Positions 20,903 through 33,700 of a stretch of 64,000 nt of DNA are shown in pieces. The notes under the pieces were generated by a model. It had not been told where the DNA came from and searched no databases. It saw only the letters and a program-made list of their open reading frames with translations. A program made the translations under genes and the position numbers. The stretch's first letter is position 1; each line of letters begins with the position of its first letter. This DNA is from Verticillium longisporum (taxonomy: Eukaryota; Ascomycota; Sordariomycetes; Glomerellales; Plectosphaerellaceae). Location of the stretch: positions 620,001 through 684,000 of the forward strand of contig JAETXT010000007.1 in assembly GCA_019188255.1 (NCBI GenBank). Direction: 5' to 3'.

Positions 20903-22570
20903 GTGCTCTGCGTCGCACGACACTTTGGAAGGTGGTTTACTTAGGGTATTGTGGAAGTTATGTGCGGGGGTATAAGAGGCATCGTCGATAGGGTACACTG
21001 GCCTTGCCAACAGGTGGGGAATTGTTGATAGTTTTGTTGATGCCTCGCTTTTGACAATATACAAGCCACTAATGCGTTTGCCTGTGTGAACCTCCCTACA
21101 CTTCTGGGCGACTCCACGTTGTTCCCTCCCTGTTATCAAAAAACATAAAAGACGTGAACTAAACAATAGGCAGTCGCTCGCCACTCGCTTCTTGCGGTTG
21201 ACGCCCGAAGCAGGTCGCTTGTGGTCCGAATATCTGTATTCGCTGGAGCCGAAATGCATGCTTCCCCAACCGCTCGAGCGTGGTCCACTCACCAGGGTAT
21301 GCAGAGCACATTCGCCGCTTTCCCGCTACCGCTCGGCGCCGGCTGCCCCACCTTAGCCCGGCACCCGGACTGGCATCGGTGGGTGCCGAAGACCCGGCAG
21401 AAGCCAACAGCGCTCTTATCAGCCACAGCCATTTGGGGGCAAGCACGATGGAAATGCCGGCTCCCAAGTGCCCCGTGGCAGCAGCACCTGCGGGGCATTT
21501 CATTCAGCACCCGGAAGGTACTTCTCAGCTGCTGAATGAAGAAGCAAGTTGCTTCTCCTCAATAATCTCCCATTCTTCCCTTCCGTGAAGAATTCCATCT
21601 ATCTCTTCTACATAGATACCTAGGTACCTTCCCATTTTTATTTCGATATAATATCTCATTCTCTCACATAGAAAATACCATTCTTCTCCTCAATACAATG
21701 TCCCATTTATCCCTTCTATACCACATCTCAGTCTCCAATGGCTTCGATAACCATCTCGCTGGCCTCAATACCCATTTCGACGCTCTTGAATACCAGTTCG
21801 AGCAGAAATTCCAGAGAATTGGAGAACCTACAGTAAAGTCCAGTCAAATCGAGACCAGCTTAAAGACAGGCTCAAAGAAGATATCAAGCATGGAGCGCGC
21901 ATCGAACCCAGCCTTAATATTGGGTAACTTAAGTCTAATACTCTACATCTAAAAATTTACTCGGAATTCTTTCAGAAATACGAATATGATAGTCGAAGCG
22001 ATTAATAGACCGGCATCATTCGATAAGGCAATTGTTTCCTGGCAGCCCCTTCATCCGATTCATTCAAACACCCCTGTATCAACTTTTCCATCCTCGCTGG
22101 CTCAACTCATGTTAGTCAGAACGTTGGGTCGAGCACAGCGAAGAGGCCTTCCTCACAGAAGGTCCGCAGGCAATGGATAGGTATGGGGCCAAAACACATC
22201 TGAAATCTGGTGCTCAACGATCACTGTTTAGCCCGGTCAGTGCTTTCAAGCCCGCCATGAAGTTCTTGGAGGCTCGCGACAAGGACAACAAGACCGTAAG
22301 TTCTCTTCCCTAGTGTTTTCCCAATTGCCTGATCATGCGATCAGCTGACGGGGGACACAGAGCACGGACAAATGGCGCCCTGTCGTCAAGGGCATGTTGA
22401 CTATTGCCGAGGAGGAGGAGAAAGAGGAGGTGATGACCCCAATAAAGACCTCGATGGTCTCAGAAACCCTAAGCAGAAGGCGGTTGGCCGTGCCGCTGCT
22501 CTGGGGCTCTTTGATTGCTTCTGGTGAGACTCGCCAGAGCATTCGGGCTCGGAATCTCTGTAATCCTTAA
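20903..22570. other. Intergenic, AT-richer stretch with a palindrome at 21615-21630
   Basis: The first part should hold the promoter of the 561-residue gene. From 21580 to 21990 the DNA is clearly more AT-rich than the rest of the window and includes the palindrome ATACCTAGGTACC. A segment at 22240-22570 reads like two exons (AFKPAMKFLEARDKDNKT, GTAAGT donor, then STDKWRPVVKGMLTIAEEEE), but the frame runs into a stop at 22570 and I cannot connect it to a complete gene. It may be a decayed gene. Confidence 0.4.
21698..21952 (+). CDS. Possible small protein, 84 residues, coiled-coil-like
   Basis: An ATG at 21698 lies after a pyrimidine-rich leader in AT-richer DNA and opens an 84-codon frame. 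The translation has a heptad-like hydrophobic pattern in its middle (NHLAGLNTHFDALEYQFEQK), which resembles short coiled-coil proteins common in fungal subtelomeric or accessory DNA, and ends in a hydrophobic stretch. I cannot name a family, and the frame may be only a first exon or a remnant. Confidence 0.25.
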   Translation: MSHLSLLYHISVSNGFDNHLAGLNTHFDALEYQFEQKFQRIGEPTVKSSQIETSLKTGSKKISSMERASNPALILGNLSLILYI

Positions 22571-23044
22571 ATACGCGTCTTGTAGTCCCTAGCCCCCTAA
22601 CCAGCCCCATGTTCCATGGCTCCGCAGGCGACTTTTGACATGAGTACACCTAGTAAGTTTCTTCGCCGTATCACTAAACGTTAAAAGACACTGACGCTCA
22701 ATAGAGTACGACTTTAAAGTAATACTTCTAGCTCTCCAGGTATCGACGCTTGGAAATATTCGTACCTTTCGGGACTGCATACGCCGCCAAACGGCGTGAT
22801 AGATCAGTATACTCGGGACACAGCATGGATCGGACGAGTATTTGGCGATGCGTAGTTATTTCATGGTAGACTCTGTCATGGCTATTCTCAAAGACAGTGT
22901 TTCTCATTCCAGATTGCTACTGAAAGTTTTGCAAGTGGCCCTGAGGGCGCTATCCGATCACAACTGGCCATATGTGCCAGAAGACGCCTACGGAGCCATG
23001 GAACAGGGACTGTTCAGGGGCTAGGGACTACGAGGACGCGTATG
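22571..23044. repeat. Imperfect inverted repeat, about 62-bp arms, 474 bp end to end
   Basis: The left arm is 22571-22633 and the right arm 22983-23044 in opposite orientation. Shared blocks include TACGCGTC, GTAGTCCCTAGCCCC and TGTTCCATGGCTCCG; about 52 of 62 positions match by eye. The interior has no long open frame. The structure fits a decayed non-autonomous element with terminal inverted repeats or an inverted duplication of a gene fragment. I see no clear target-site duplication. Confidence 0.7.
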
Positions 23045-26000
23045 TGAGTGTTTCGGAGGACCCTCCTAGCTGCGGAGGGAGGGCCAGGATTCAGATGTAT
23101 TCTAACCTCATACCTATCATCTATTGCTTGCGGAACTTGTGCGGAAGACCTCTTCACTCTGCTCAGCCTCACGCCCCGACAGCATGCTAGGATCTTGTCG
23201 GCCCCGCCCGCTCGCCACCCTTCCCGATGAACAGCGGACGGTAGGTAGAATCGCCTCTCAACAAAACTTAGCCAGAACTAGTCAACGCCAGCCCCAGGCA
23301 TCGCACACGCAGTTCACTAGGAGCTTTCTTGTTCTAAGAGGAAAAGGTTCTAAGAGGAAAAGCTATTCCCAGCTAGCCGTCACTATGACAGCTGGTGAGA
23401 CTGACCCTTTGTTACCCCGGATCGGAGCTAGGTCGCCCCGCTGAGCACGTTCATCCGGTCAAATCCGTCAGCGTTTCCGGCATGAGCACGATCCGCAAGC
23501 GCTGCGCCGGACTCTTTGCTACGATGAGTGTGAGAGTATTCATCACAAATACGCGGGCGTTATGGCCACCACGTTGTCGACGTGGAACAGCGCTTTGAGC
23601 AGTTGCCCTACCTTCATCTAGCTACAGCGACATGTGGCGTGCGCGCCGTCGACCGGTCGAAGCAAGGTCCAGCACGAGCAAAGTAAAGGGGGGGTTGCGA
23701 TATCAAGCACGTTTCTGGCTTCACACCTGAGCGTCGTTGTAGAGATTGAAACCATCTGAGTGGCTGGTAACTAACCAACCACACGTCTCCAGAGGCACTT
23801 CCAATCACTGAAGCGTGTGAAGCCTGGCCCCGTCACGACAATGCCCAACTGGGCCGCGCGTGCACAAGATCAGATCAGTGACGGGTAAGAGGCGGAACCC
23901 GTAGGAGAACCACTACAGGGCCACGGTGTTCCGGCTTGAACGATGAAGGGCAATTTCACAGGCTGGTCCCAAGCTCACATCCCGTCATCCAAAAGTCCTC
24001 CAAGGACGGCACTGCCCCACGCCATGGGAACGCGGCAAGTAGCAACTCGAGCGGTGCAAGACCCCGTATCCTGTATACTGGCGTTTTGCCGTCAGCTCCC
24101 TCTCGCCCCTGGGCTGGAGGTGATGATCTCGGGGGTCGAGGAGCGGGACCGCGGAACCACAAGGAGAAAGACATGTCTCAGAATGCCGCTGTCTCTCGTC
24201 TCTGTGCCGCACCGAGACCAGGGGCGTGGGTTATGAGGCAAGGAGCTCACGGTTCATGGGTGGCACCAGGTAGTTGGACGGTGAGGCTGCTGTACGATTC
24301 TACCTTGGTAGCCGCGTAGCACAGATCTCTGTCGTTGAGACATGCCGTCTGTGGGGGCATGAAGCGATCGCTTCGCGAGAGGCGGTGGGATTTTCACAGC
24401 TGAGATGTACCCGTACAGCGTCTGTCCAGCCCTTGGCAGCCTCGCTTAATCGTCCCGCGTTGCGTTCCTCAGAAAGGCCAAACAAGCTGGCGAAACAGAG
24501 TGCTTGGAAGGAGACCGGTGAGCTAGAGAGACAAGTGGGAATCTGGTCTACGCCTCTGGCTGGTGACATCTGAGTCAATGGGAAACAAGAGGGAACACAT
24601 GGTAACGAGCGGCAGCTCAGACAACGCTGGGCCCGAAGGTGACAGCTCCGTAGCCCGCTGGACACGGCATGACTAGCCCGGACCGTGGGAAGTGAACCCG
24701 CTGGCCCAGAGCACTCGAAACAGTGGGTTTCCTCCCTATCGTATGCCCGTCGAAACCGCCCATGGTAATTGTGCCCCACCAAGGCGCTCTGTGTTGAGAA
24801 ATGTACAAATGCGAGTGGGCAAGTTGGAAGCTCCAGCTAAGGGACACGCATGAATAGTGTTGCACAGGAGAGGGTCGAGGACGTTCGGGGGTACGGCGGC
24901 AGTACCGGGCACTTTGCCGTGTTTTAGATCGAGAAGTACGGCGATCGGAGCTACAAGGTCGGGTGCTGCAGGGAGTCACAGAGAATTTACAACCTGTAAT
25001 AGCCCTGGCACAACCAAAGTGGTGCAACTTGTCAGGCGAAGCACGACGATCAGCCAATGCAAGCCTGACAGGTTTTCGTTCTTGATAGAACGGAACGACC
25101 GCGAAACGCCAGGTGCCCCTTGGCCCGGTTGGTCAAAGTGTTCAGACTCTCCACTGCGGTGTTTATGGGATTGGAAGCCGGACGAGGCGTTGTTGTTTCA
25201 GGCAGATTCTGACTTTTGACTGGCAGGCCAATGGCTTGCACATCGAGAGTCGAACAAGATTGGGCGCATGTTCTAGAATGACGAAACTGTTGAACATTGA
25301 CTCAAAGGTGGTCCGAGTTATGGAGGGAGAGAAGCTTCCAGAGGCTTGGGCAGCCGAGCACCCGGATGGCGGGTTGACACGTTGCTAGCATGAACAGGCA
25401 GTTCATGGGCTCCCCATTGGATAGGTAATTAATCTTCTCGCCCTGGAGCAGGCGGGCACGCTGATTGAAACTGTCGGCTTTCATGACGAGCAGCAATGCG
25501 GATAACGGACCATCTTCCGCGACTGGAGCCGCGGAAGGAATGATTGGACCGGACACCCACAATGGCGGACCGAGGGGATATCTTCCGAGTTATAGGCTCT
25601 TCCCGGCTATATCAACACTTGTTGATTTGTCCAAACTGCGTTCGGGGCCGTGATGAAACGGGTTGAACCGACATGGCCGAACCTGTGGACGGGCGAGCCG
25701 ACGCGGCAGTTAAGGGGTGGCATAGCATAGAGGGCGGCTGAGGATGCAAAGTGCTGCGAGGCGCCGCATGGGGACGAAGTCGATAATGCCATGCCCCAGA
25801 GAGGAATCCATAGGCGTTGAGAGCCATGTGGAAAGTGCGAACGAGCGTTGTCCATTGAGGTGGTGTGCAAAGAGCAGCCAGTGCAACGAACCTGTGCCGA
25901 TATGCCGTCCTCGAATACGCACCTCCAGCATACCTAGGTACCTAGGTAAGGTAGGTAGGCAAGATGGCTGACACGAGACAAGATTGGCTGGTGTGCGTTG

Positions 26001-29000
26001 ACGGTCAAGCCTTCTGGCCATGAAGCCGTCTAGACTGAGATTGGGGGTGCTCCTACCGACAGGCAAGGGCTGCCATCCACTCAATCCATCCCTCCATGAC
26101 GAATGTGCTGGCTTCAGCTGCCTGGAGGCGAGAAGGCGTCCTTGGCCTGAAGGGAATGCGTACTCGTGATTGAATCAATGACCCCAGCATGGGACACGAG
26201 CGGGACAGGAAGAGATGAGATTCAGGTCCGAGGCGTCCGAAAGTCGAAGCCGGTCGAAAGTCAAGCAAGGTCGAGAATGCGACGTGGAAACAACGCTTGC
26301 TTGTGATGTTTTGGGTCGGCCCGCCGTCTTCCAGTCCAGGATGGCAAAGGTGCGGGTGCAGCATCGACCTCCATGTGGCTCTACAAGAGCGATCGAGGGA
26401 ATGCGGCTGGCCAAGATTCCAGGTTGAAGTGGAATGTGGTGACGAGGCGATGAAACCACACGCGGCCTTCTGCCGTTGTGGTGAGATGACGGAAGGAAGA
26501 AAAAAACTTCGCTTTGGGGGACCGTGCAAGCCATATGTAACTCCCTATCCTATCCTTTCCCCCTTTTACAAGATGCACCCATTGCACTTGCCTATGAACA
26601 GATGCCTGCTTGCATTGCACTTGCACTTTGACTCAGTAAACAGTCAGCCAGCCAGCAAAAGTCTGGGCCAGAGCAGGCCCCTGAATGATTCATGGGATTC
26701 ATGGGGTGACCTCCACTGTTGATCGCACCCCCTTCTCTTTCCATCTATTCCCTAGGTATTTCCCCTTCCCTCTCCACTGTCGGTCCCGGGCTCGAGCCTG
26801 GCGGCCGCCCTTCAGGCTGCCTACAGGGCACAAAGTGCCCCCAACATCTGCATCGCCCCCCGTACCCCCACCTGGCACCGGCCGCACCTATCTTTTAGCA
26901 GCAACCTTAACTGTTCGTAGTACATGTGGCCCATCTCTGCAGGTGTGGAGGCTGCCAGGTGTGTCCTCTGCCTTAGCAGGGCCGCTACGCGTTCCTCACC
27001 CACAGGGGCGAGCCTTGCTCTCAAGCCCCCCAGAAACCGCTAAATCATGGCACCATCGATCGCCACCTAGCCGGCCCCTGACACGTTATCCGCTTTTGAT
27101 GATTTTTTTCTCTCGTCTCCCTTGCGATGTGTGACGCATCCAATGTCTTTTTCTTGCTCGTTGATACTTTCGGCTATGGTGTTTTTGTGCGAGGGAGTCA
27201 TCGTCAAAGACCCGTCTGGAACCTCAGCCGGTGGAGCAGTCGAACACACCACCCCTATCCCTAAGCCTTCTCTTCTGTTTTGGCGAGGGCCGAGAACGGG
27301 GAGGACAGAGTTTGATGAATCATGGGGAATGGGGGTCAATTGAAGCTGTGCGCAATCGGGCGACCGGTCCAGACAGGCCTGCCCGCCAAGATGGATGTTG
27401 CTGGTTGAGAGGAATTGTCTGGAATTTGCCTTTCTGGTTGCGTTTCACTGTCTCATTAGTTTCAATCGCGCGTGGTTGTTGTCTTCAGTAGATTATTCGA
27501 TTTTTCCCCCCTCTCTCTTCTCTGGCTTTCGCCCGCTGCATGGCCCGCTGCGGCTTGCTGCGGCTCTGAAGTTGCCTCGCCCGACTGGGCAGGAAATTCC
27601 ACTTCCACAAATTCCATTCATCATCGTACTGATCGAATCCGCCCTGTTCATCAATTCGAAAGCGGAGCCGTGTCGATTCATTACCGATTCACGAATGGGG
27701 TCCAACATTAGGATGAACAACATGGTTTTTGCATTGAAGGGTGTATGAAGTGTAGTGTCATCATGCTTGCGGACCCCTCAAGCCCTCTGCCCCCTGGACT
27801 CGCTCCGCTCGCCGCTGGCCGGTGTTTCTGAGCCCCTGGCATATCCCCCGTTAAACGACGTCACGATATCAGGCACAGACAGGCACCGCTGGCGGTGGCA
27901 GCCACGAAAAGCCAGTCAAGCTTGCTCAACCGGCGAGACCGCCCGACTGTTGACTGTTGCGGTTCATCGTGACCCGACGATTTGTCGAGTCAACAAAGTG
28001 TGTCCCAAGTCGTCTGCACTCTCTCCAGACCTAAGCAGAATTCGGACACACAAGCTAAACAGAGCTTTCCCCGTCTTTTCTCCGCATCGCCTAAATCACC
28101 TGTTGCAGCCCGAATGGCACGTCGTTGCAGCAGCATCCACCTCATCACAAAGAACACACCACAAAAAAAAATAGATAGACGAGGGGGAGTGGGACGGCAC
28201 GCGGAGTAAGGAATCGCCCGCGGCTTCCTCGGCGCGTACGTAATGGCGTGCCCTCGGAAGGCGGAAGGCGGATAAGTGTGACGATCACCCTTCCTGTCAA
28301 CCCCGGTCTGGGCAGCGGAGCCCGCCGTCAGAGACGAGAAAAGAGGCAGATGTAGGATCGGACAGAAGAAGCGACGGAATGGACAACGAAAACCCCGATG
28401 CTCCATCATGGTGCCGATGCATCGCAGTGTTGTCAACAATTCGATGAACCGAAGACTCAGAAAAATCTTTTTTTTTCTTGCTCACCTGTCCCCCTTCCCC
28501 CCACCCCCGATTTTCTGTTTCGCTTCATTGCTTCTTACCCAGAAGGGACGAGGAGGGGGGGGGCGTACACTGGTTGCAGCGCGGTGGTTCGCCTGTTCTG
28601 TCCGGCCATCGGCGCGCGCGACGAGCTGAGAGCCATGCCACGTTGTCAAACGTGGATCGCGGCCCTCGTTTCCCCCCCAGCCCAAGACCATCGACAGGGC
28701 AAATATACCAGAACCAGGGGGGGGGGACGTTAGGCGGGTGCCACCTCTGTCTAGCTCTGGGCTTGACCTGTGCAAGGCGGGAAAGGGAAAAATGCCCGGC
28801 GAAAAATCCAAATGACAGGGTTGAGTACCTTAGCCAGGATCGCCAAGGCAGAGAGAGATGGAGAACTGGAAAGAACAACACCCTAAGCAAAATATGACAA
28901 CGTACAGGCAGCAATGCATTTCAAGGCAAGCCAGGCAACCAGACGCAAGGGAGCTGGGAATTCATTGATTACTCTGGCACCGTCTTCTTGGGTTTTGGTA

Positions 29001-30262
29001 GGCATGTCGGGCGCTCCCAAGGCGTAGTTCTGATTCAGTTTGGCCGGTGCCTTGCTCCGGCTTCGTAGAGCGCAGAGTTCTGTACAAACCAGACCGGGCA
29101 GCGATCATTGTAGCGACTTGTACATCTTGCGGTTCCGACGACCTGGCCCGCCTGCAGCTGCGGCTGCGCCTGAGCGGCCTGCTGGCCCTCCCCAGACTGC
29201 TCTGCGCTACGTGAGTCGTGGCCTGCCAGCTCAGTAGACCATCGTGAATCGGGATTTCTAGGCCTTGGGACGGACATAATGCTTTTGGGCATACGCCCGC
29301 TTGCCACAGCTTGCGATCCTAACTTGATGGTGACTGTATTCGCTTACTTGCTGTCTTGACCCAACCTCGCACAGCCGACACCGGCCGCTCCCTTTTACGC
29401 CCGCTCTTGGTCGTGAACCTGTCCGTGACACAACCGAGCGGCCCTCCAGTGTGTCCACCGACCCACCGAGGTGGGGAGCGGAGACCGAGCCCGGTGCCTA
29501 AACCCCTGCCAGCGTTCTGGTTCTGGCCGTAGGAACGTAAAGATTTCAGTTGCAAGAGTCACATCCGTGGATGCTATCGCACGGCACAATATGGACGAAG
29601 GAAGGAACAGTGTGCGTCATGGATTGTGCTCAATTCTTGGTCAATCTGACGTTTGATGCTATGCTTTGTTGGCTGTCTGCGAGCCATGCAAGATCTCTAC
29701 AGTCGCTGTGCGCTGAGGATCAGCTACCTGAGTACGCTCCGGAGATACTCCCGGGCATCCAATGCCCCGAACCCCCGATGCCGTACCGTTGCGAAATCCC
29801 TAAACGCCTCGCCATTCCCGTGGGTATCCTGCCTCTGTCCCGCCGTTGAGGTCCTTTCCCATGTCATGGTCTTCAAGCCCGTATGGTGCCGAGCCTAATG
29901 TGTCGTCCATGAGCTTCCATACATCCCCGCCCTCCGTCGAGTGTGGTATAAACAGTTGTTGCGCCGTGGTGTGCCATCCGGAACTCGCCTTGCCGTCAAT
30001 GACAAGGTCGATGGACCGCCATGACTCCCCCAAACTTTTTTATGATGCAGTACTCCGGTGTAATGCCCGTACACGTGTTACAGCAGATGACCCCAGACCA
30101 AAGGAGATTGTGTCGATTTGTGGTGATATGCCGAGAGAGAAAAGATAAGAGAAAGAAGAAAGAAAGACATGATCGAGTGAGTTGTGTGTTGTAAAATGTT
30201 GTGTCAAGGTGTTATTGAGGATGGATGTGTTGCGTGGTTGTTGGTGGTGATGATCTTCGAGC
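23045..30262. other. Gene-poor interval of about 7.2 kb
   Basis: I find no recognisable protein, tRNA or rRNA. Open frames on both strands are short and of chance-like content. Visible items are a short direct repeat TTCTAAGAGGAAAAG twice at 23333-23362, a palindromic TACCTAGGTACCTAGGTA tract at 25931-25960, and G runs at 28555-28564 and 28720-28729. Part of the right end should be the 3' flank of the ECL1-like gene. Genes disrupted by missing bases could be hidden here. Confidence 0.45.
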
Positions 30263-30715
30263 CTAGTACGAGCGTCGTCGCTGGGTCCTGATGCTGTCGA
30301 AGGATGCAGCGTAACCGCAGAGCTCCTTCTGTGTCTTCTCGTTCAGTTGCAGATAGCTATCCGTATTGGACGACGCGTTGCTGCCCATGGAAGCGAGGCT
30401 GGTGTTCGAGCTCGAAGCCGTCAGGGGACGAGCGGTGTTTGGTGAGGAACCTGTGGGCAGGTACGTGTTGGCTGAGGACAGGGAGCCGTATGACTGAGCG
30501 TTGGAAAAGTCGATGGCGGGAGGGAGGTAGAATCGGCTGGATTGCCTCTGACTTGAGGTCCACGGTCCGGTCGAGGTGTTGAAGCCAGGGGAGCTGGCAG
30601 CAGAGGTAGACGTCTTCTCAAAGTCGGCCAGGCGGCAAGATTCAGAGCAGTAGGCGGTCCCATCAGTCTGCTTGTCGCAGCCGAGGCAGAACTCGTGAGC
30701 CCACATGTCGGCCAT
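30263..30715 (-). CDS. ECL1-type life-span regulatory factor (small zinc-binding protein), 150 residues
   Basis: Single exon from ATG 30715 to the stop at 30263. The N-terminus has the family signature: MADMWAHEFCLGCDKQTDG, then YCSESCRLADFEK, giving a C-x2-C...C-x3-C cluster expected to bind one zinc. The rest is Ser/Thr/Asn-rich and disordered, with a conserved-looking aliphatic patch (SRFYLPPAIDF) and a basic C-terminus (RTQRRRSY). In fission yeast Ecl1-3 extend chronological life span when overexpressed and respond to sulfur, zinc or iron limitation; in filamentous fungi the family is usually annotated only from this motif. The gene stands alone between two very long non-coding stretches, which fits a gene with extensive regulation, but that is inference. 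Confidence 0.85.
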   Translation of the reverse strand: MADMWAHEFCLGCDKQTDGTAYCSESCRLADFEKTSTSAASSPGFNTSTGPWTSSQRQSSRFYLPPAIDFSNAQSYGSLSSANTYLPTGSSPNTARPLTASSSNTSLASMGSNASSNTDSYLQLNEKTQKELCGYAASFDSIRTQRRRSY

Positions 30716-33700
30716 GATGTCGTTGTTGTGGGAGAGTGCAAGATGTGCAAGGTGCAAGTGGTGGATGTTGAAGCGGGATTGTCAAGGCCAGGCAGGGCTG
30801 GTCGAGGCTGGTAGTATGTGTTGGAGGAACTGGTTGAAGAAGAGTAGGATGCAGATGATGAATTATAAAGACACTGAGCAGGTTTGACTCATATCAGAAC
30901 AAGCCAATGCAACAAAGAGTGCTGGACGAGATGAAGTCGAATGATGGGGAGGAGCAGGTGGATCGAGGAGTGGGAAGAGGTCGGCTCATATGTATCAATG
31001 GTCGAAGCACAGCCCATCGCACCACTTGACACCAGAGTCACCCAAGAGTGGAGGGGCCCAGTCTTGTGAGTGCAGCGTGCTCTGCCCCATCCTGACGCCA
31101 TGGCAAAGTACCCCACCGTGCATTATTGTGTGAGCAGGTACGGGCGATTGCACCAGTCCAGCCTGCACGTCGCGAAAAGCAGACAAGGCAGCGGCGCTTG
31201 AGGGAAGGGAAGGGGGGGGTGGTCTTGCCGTGTCTCCACTTCTCGACCATCGGCGAGAGGGAAGGGGGGGTGCAGCATGGCCAGGGAGTGGCAGCAGCGA
31301 GTGAATGGGTGTGAGGGCTTGGAGGCTGCGGCACCATAGAAAGTGAGAGAGCGAGACACAGGAGGGGTGGGCGCTGATCGATGGTGTGTCGTGGGCAGGG
31401 ATGGCGTGAGCGAGCCTGGACCCCGCTCACCACCATCTGATGAAAGAAATCATCAGTCACAGAAGGAGCAGACCAGGGTGGCAGAGGAGAAAAAATTCTG
31501 CATCCACTGTTAGGTATGTTTGGCCAGGGTGGGCGTGTGTGTTGAATTGAGAGGGGTGTGCTTGCATGGTCCCAGCCTGGGCGTTGTGCTGATGGCTGCT
31601 GATGGAATGACGTTGGGGTGTGTGCAATCGAGCCACTGGTCCAATAGCCTGCTTTGTTTGGGCATAGTGCAAGTGAAAGTGGGGTCACTTGCTCCTTGCT
31701 CAGAACCAGGCCCTATCTCGTGATCTACATCAGAGGCTGCCTTTTTTGTGTTAGCGCCTGTCTGGTTCATGGGGGCCCCGTCTCGTCTCTTGGACGCCAG
31801 CAACAGCCAAAGCCAAACCCGCCAGGCCTGCCAGAGAGCATCGAGCCCCGCTGATGGTCTTTGTGAGCGTTTTCCCTCTGTTTCAATGTTTTTTTTGTGT
31901 CATCAGTGGACCATATTCACCATTTTAAAGTGCATCGTGCCATCTTCCGATTGTTTGGCAGTCGATTACACGGTGCACCATTGAGCCGGCGTACCTAATT
32001 GAGCTCGAAGCGATGACTCCATCACACAAGGGTCCCGAGTTGCAGGTCTCGTTTCGGGAGAGGCAGGCCGACCGGGAGAGCTCTCTCTTCGCATACCATT
32101 GAAGAATTCCGATGAGTGCGTGGCAAACAGTTCAGCCTAGAGCCTTGTGCTTCGAGTTGTCTGCCTGTCTGCCTGTCTGCCTGTCCAGCCCGCCTCCCCG
32201 CGCCTGGCTGTGGCCTCGCCTTGGTCTGGATAGGTATGTTTGAGTGTGGGTATGGATGATCTGCACATCAACGCATTGGTAGTCCCCCAAAATTGCTCAA
32301 TTGACGATACACTGCGCCAACGAACAGCGACAAATGGAAGAATTGGACAACCACCCTCAGCAGGCAAATGTAAGACGGCAGCCACCAACCTGCGAATCAC
32401 GAACCTGCCGTGCCCACAAGGACAAAAAAGAAGAGGATGTGGGGACGACAGCCGCAGAACCGCCACTTAACACCCCAACTAAAACAATGCTGTGCAACAG
32501 TGAGTAACAGCCGACGGACGATGGGTGAATGGTCAATTGGCGGATTGGATGAGGTGAAGGTGTCGATTTGTGAGGTCACAGTGGTGTGCTTCGTGAAGCG
32601 GGGCGTCGGCGAGCAACCACCACCTTCCCAGGACACACGCAATATCGTCTCATTCTCGCTCTTTCCATTTGACCCAAGCATCTCAACCTCAGGCCTCTTC
32701 CATCAGAGAACCAGACAGGCACATCATATCTGGACAGGCTACTGTCAGCCAGCCAAGCAGCGCCAGGGGGAACTCACCCCTGCCGCATGGCGACATCGAC
32801 CAATCCTCCGAACGCCCCCACCATCTAGGACGAGATTGGAACCTCTGTAAGTGCCATCGTCTTCCTGCTGGTTGACGAGATGATGGTTTCATTGGCTGTG
32901 GGCCATTCACCTGCATCAGGGCCACGTCCTCTTTGCTGCGGCTTCCAGCTTTTCCAACTCAAGGACGCTTGCCAGGTGCCTTTCGTGCAGGCCTCTAACT
33001 CTCGGGCCCAGGAACGGCTTCAATTCAGGGTCGAACAACATACTGGCCCGAGGCCTGTAGTGCCGTGTGGTCAGAGACGCCAACTGCTGTCCTCATGTGC
33101 CTTGTCGAAACACCGACCACTTCTCTAGAGTCGAATGAAGGATAGGAGCGCGGAGTAGTGCAGATAGAGCGGGCCCCATGGATGACGCACTGAGCACCAA
33201 ACACCCACCAAACTATAACGGATCCGGGGACGGGCACGGCACAGATCGTGGAGATAGGTTGCGCATCAACCCGATGGCTCCACCCTGCATCAGCCATCGG
33301 CCGCCAGCAGAGACCGATCATCACACAATAGGACGTCTAAACACATTGCGAGGCGAAATTGGGCACAAACTTGGCCCTCCTCCACAGGACAGCTCGCCTC
33401 ATGAGCATCGTGAGCGGCTCAAGCAGGGCACCAATGGCGGTGCGCTAGCGACGACAATCACGTACCGAGCACGTTCGAAGGACGTGGTACACGTCTACAA
33501 AAACGTCCCCTCATGTGGGCTGGGGGTGCATAACCCCATGATCATCACGCCCACTGCCACTTTCCCACTATATCTGTCGGCATGTCAAGGACTAAAGTTG
33601 CCATGCAAACCCCAAGCCAACACCATTGCGCCGCGCCTCGTCGTCAGTTATCACTGTCGTCAAAACGTCCCAGGAGTAAACGAACACCTACCTGCTGCGA

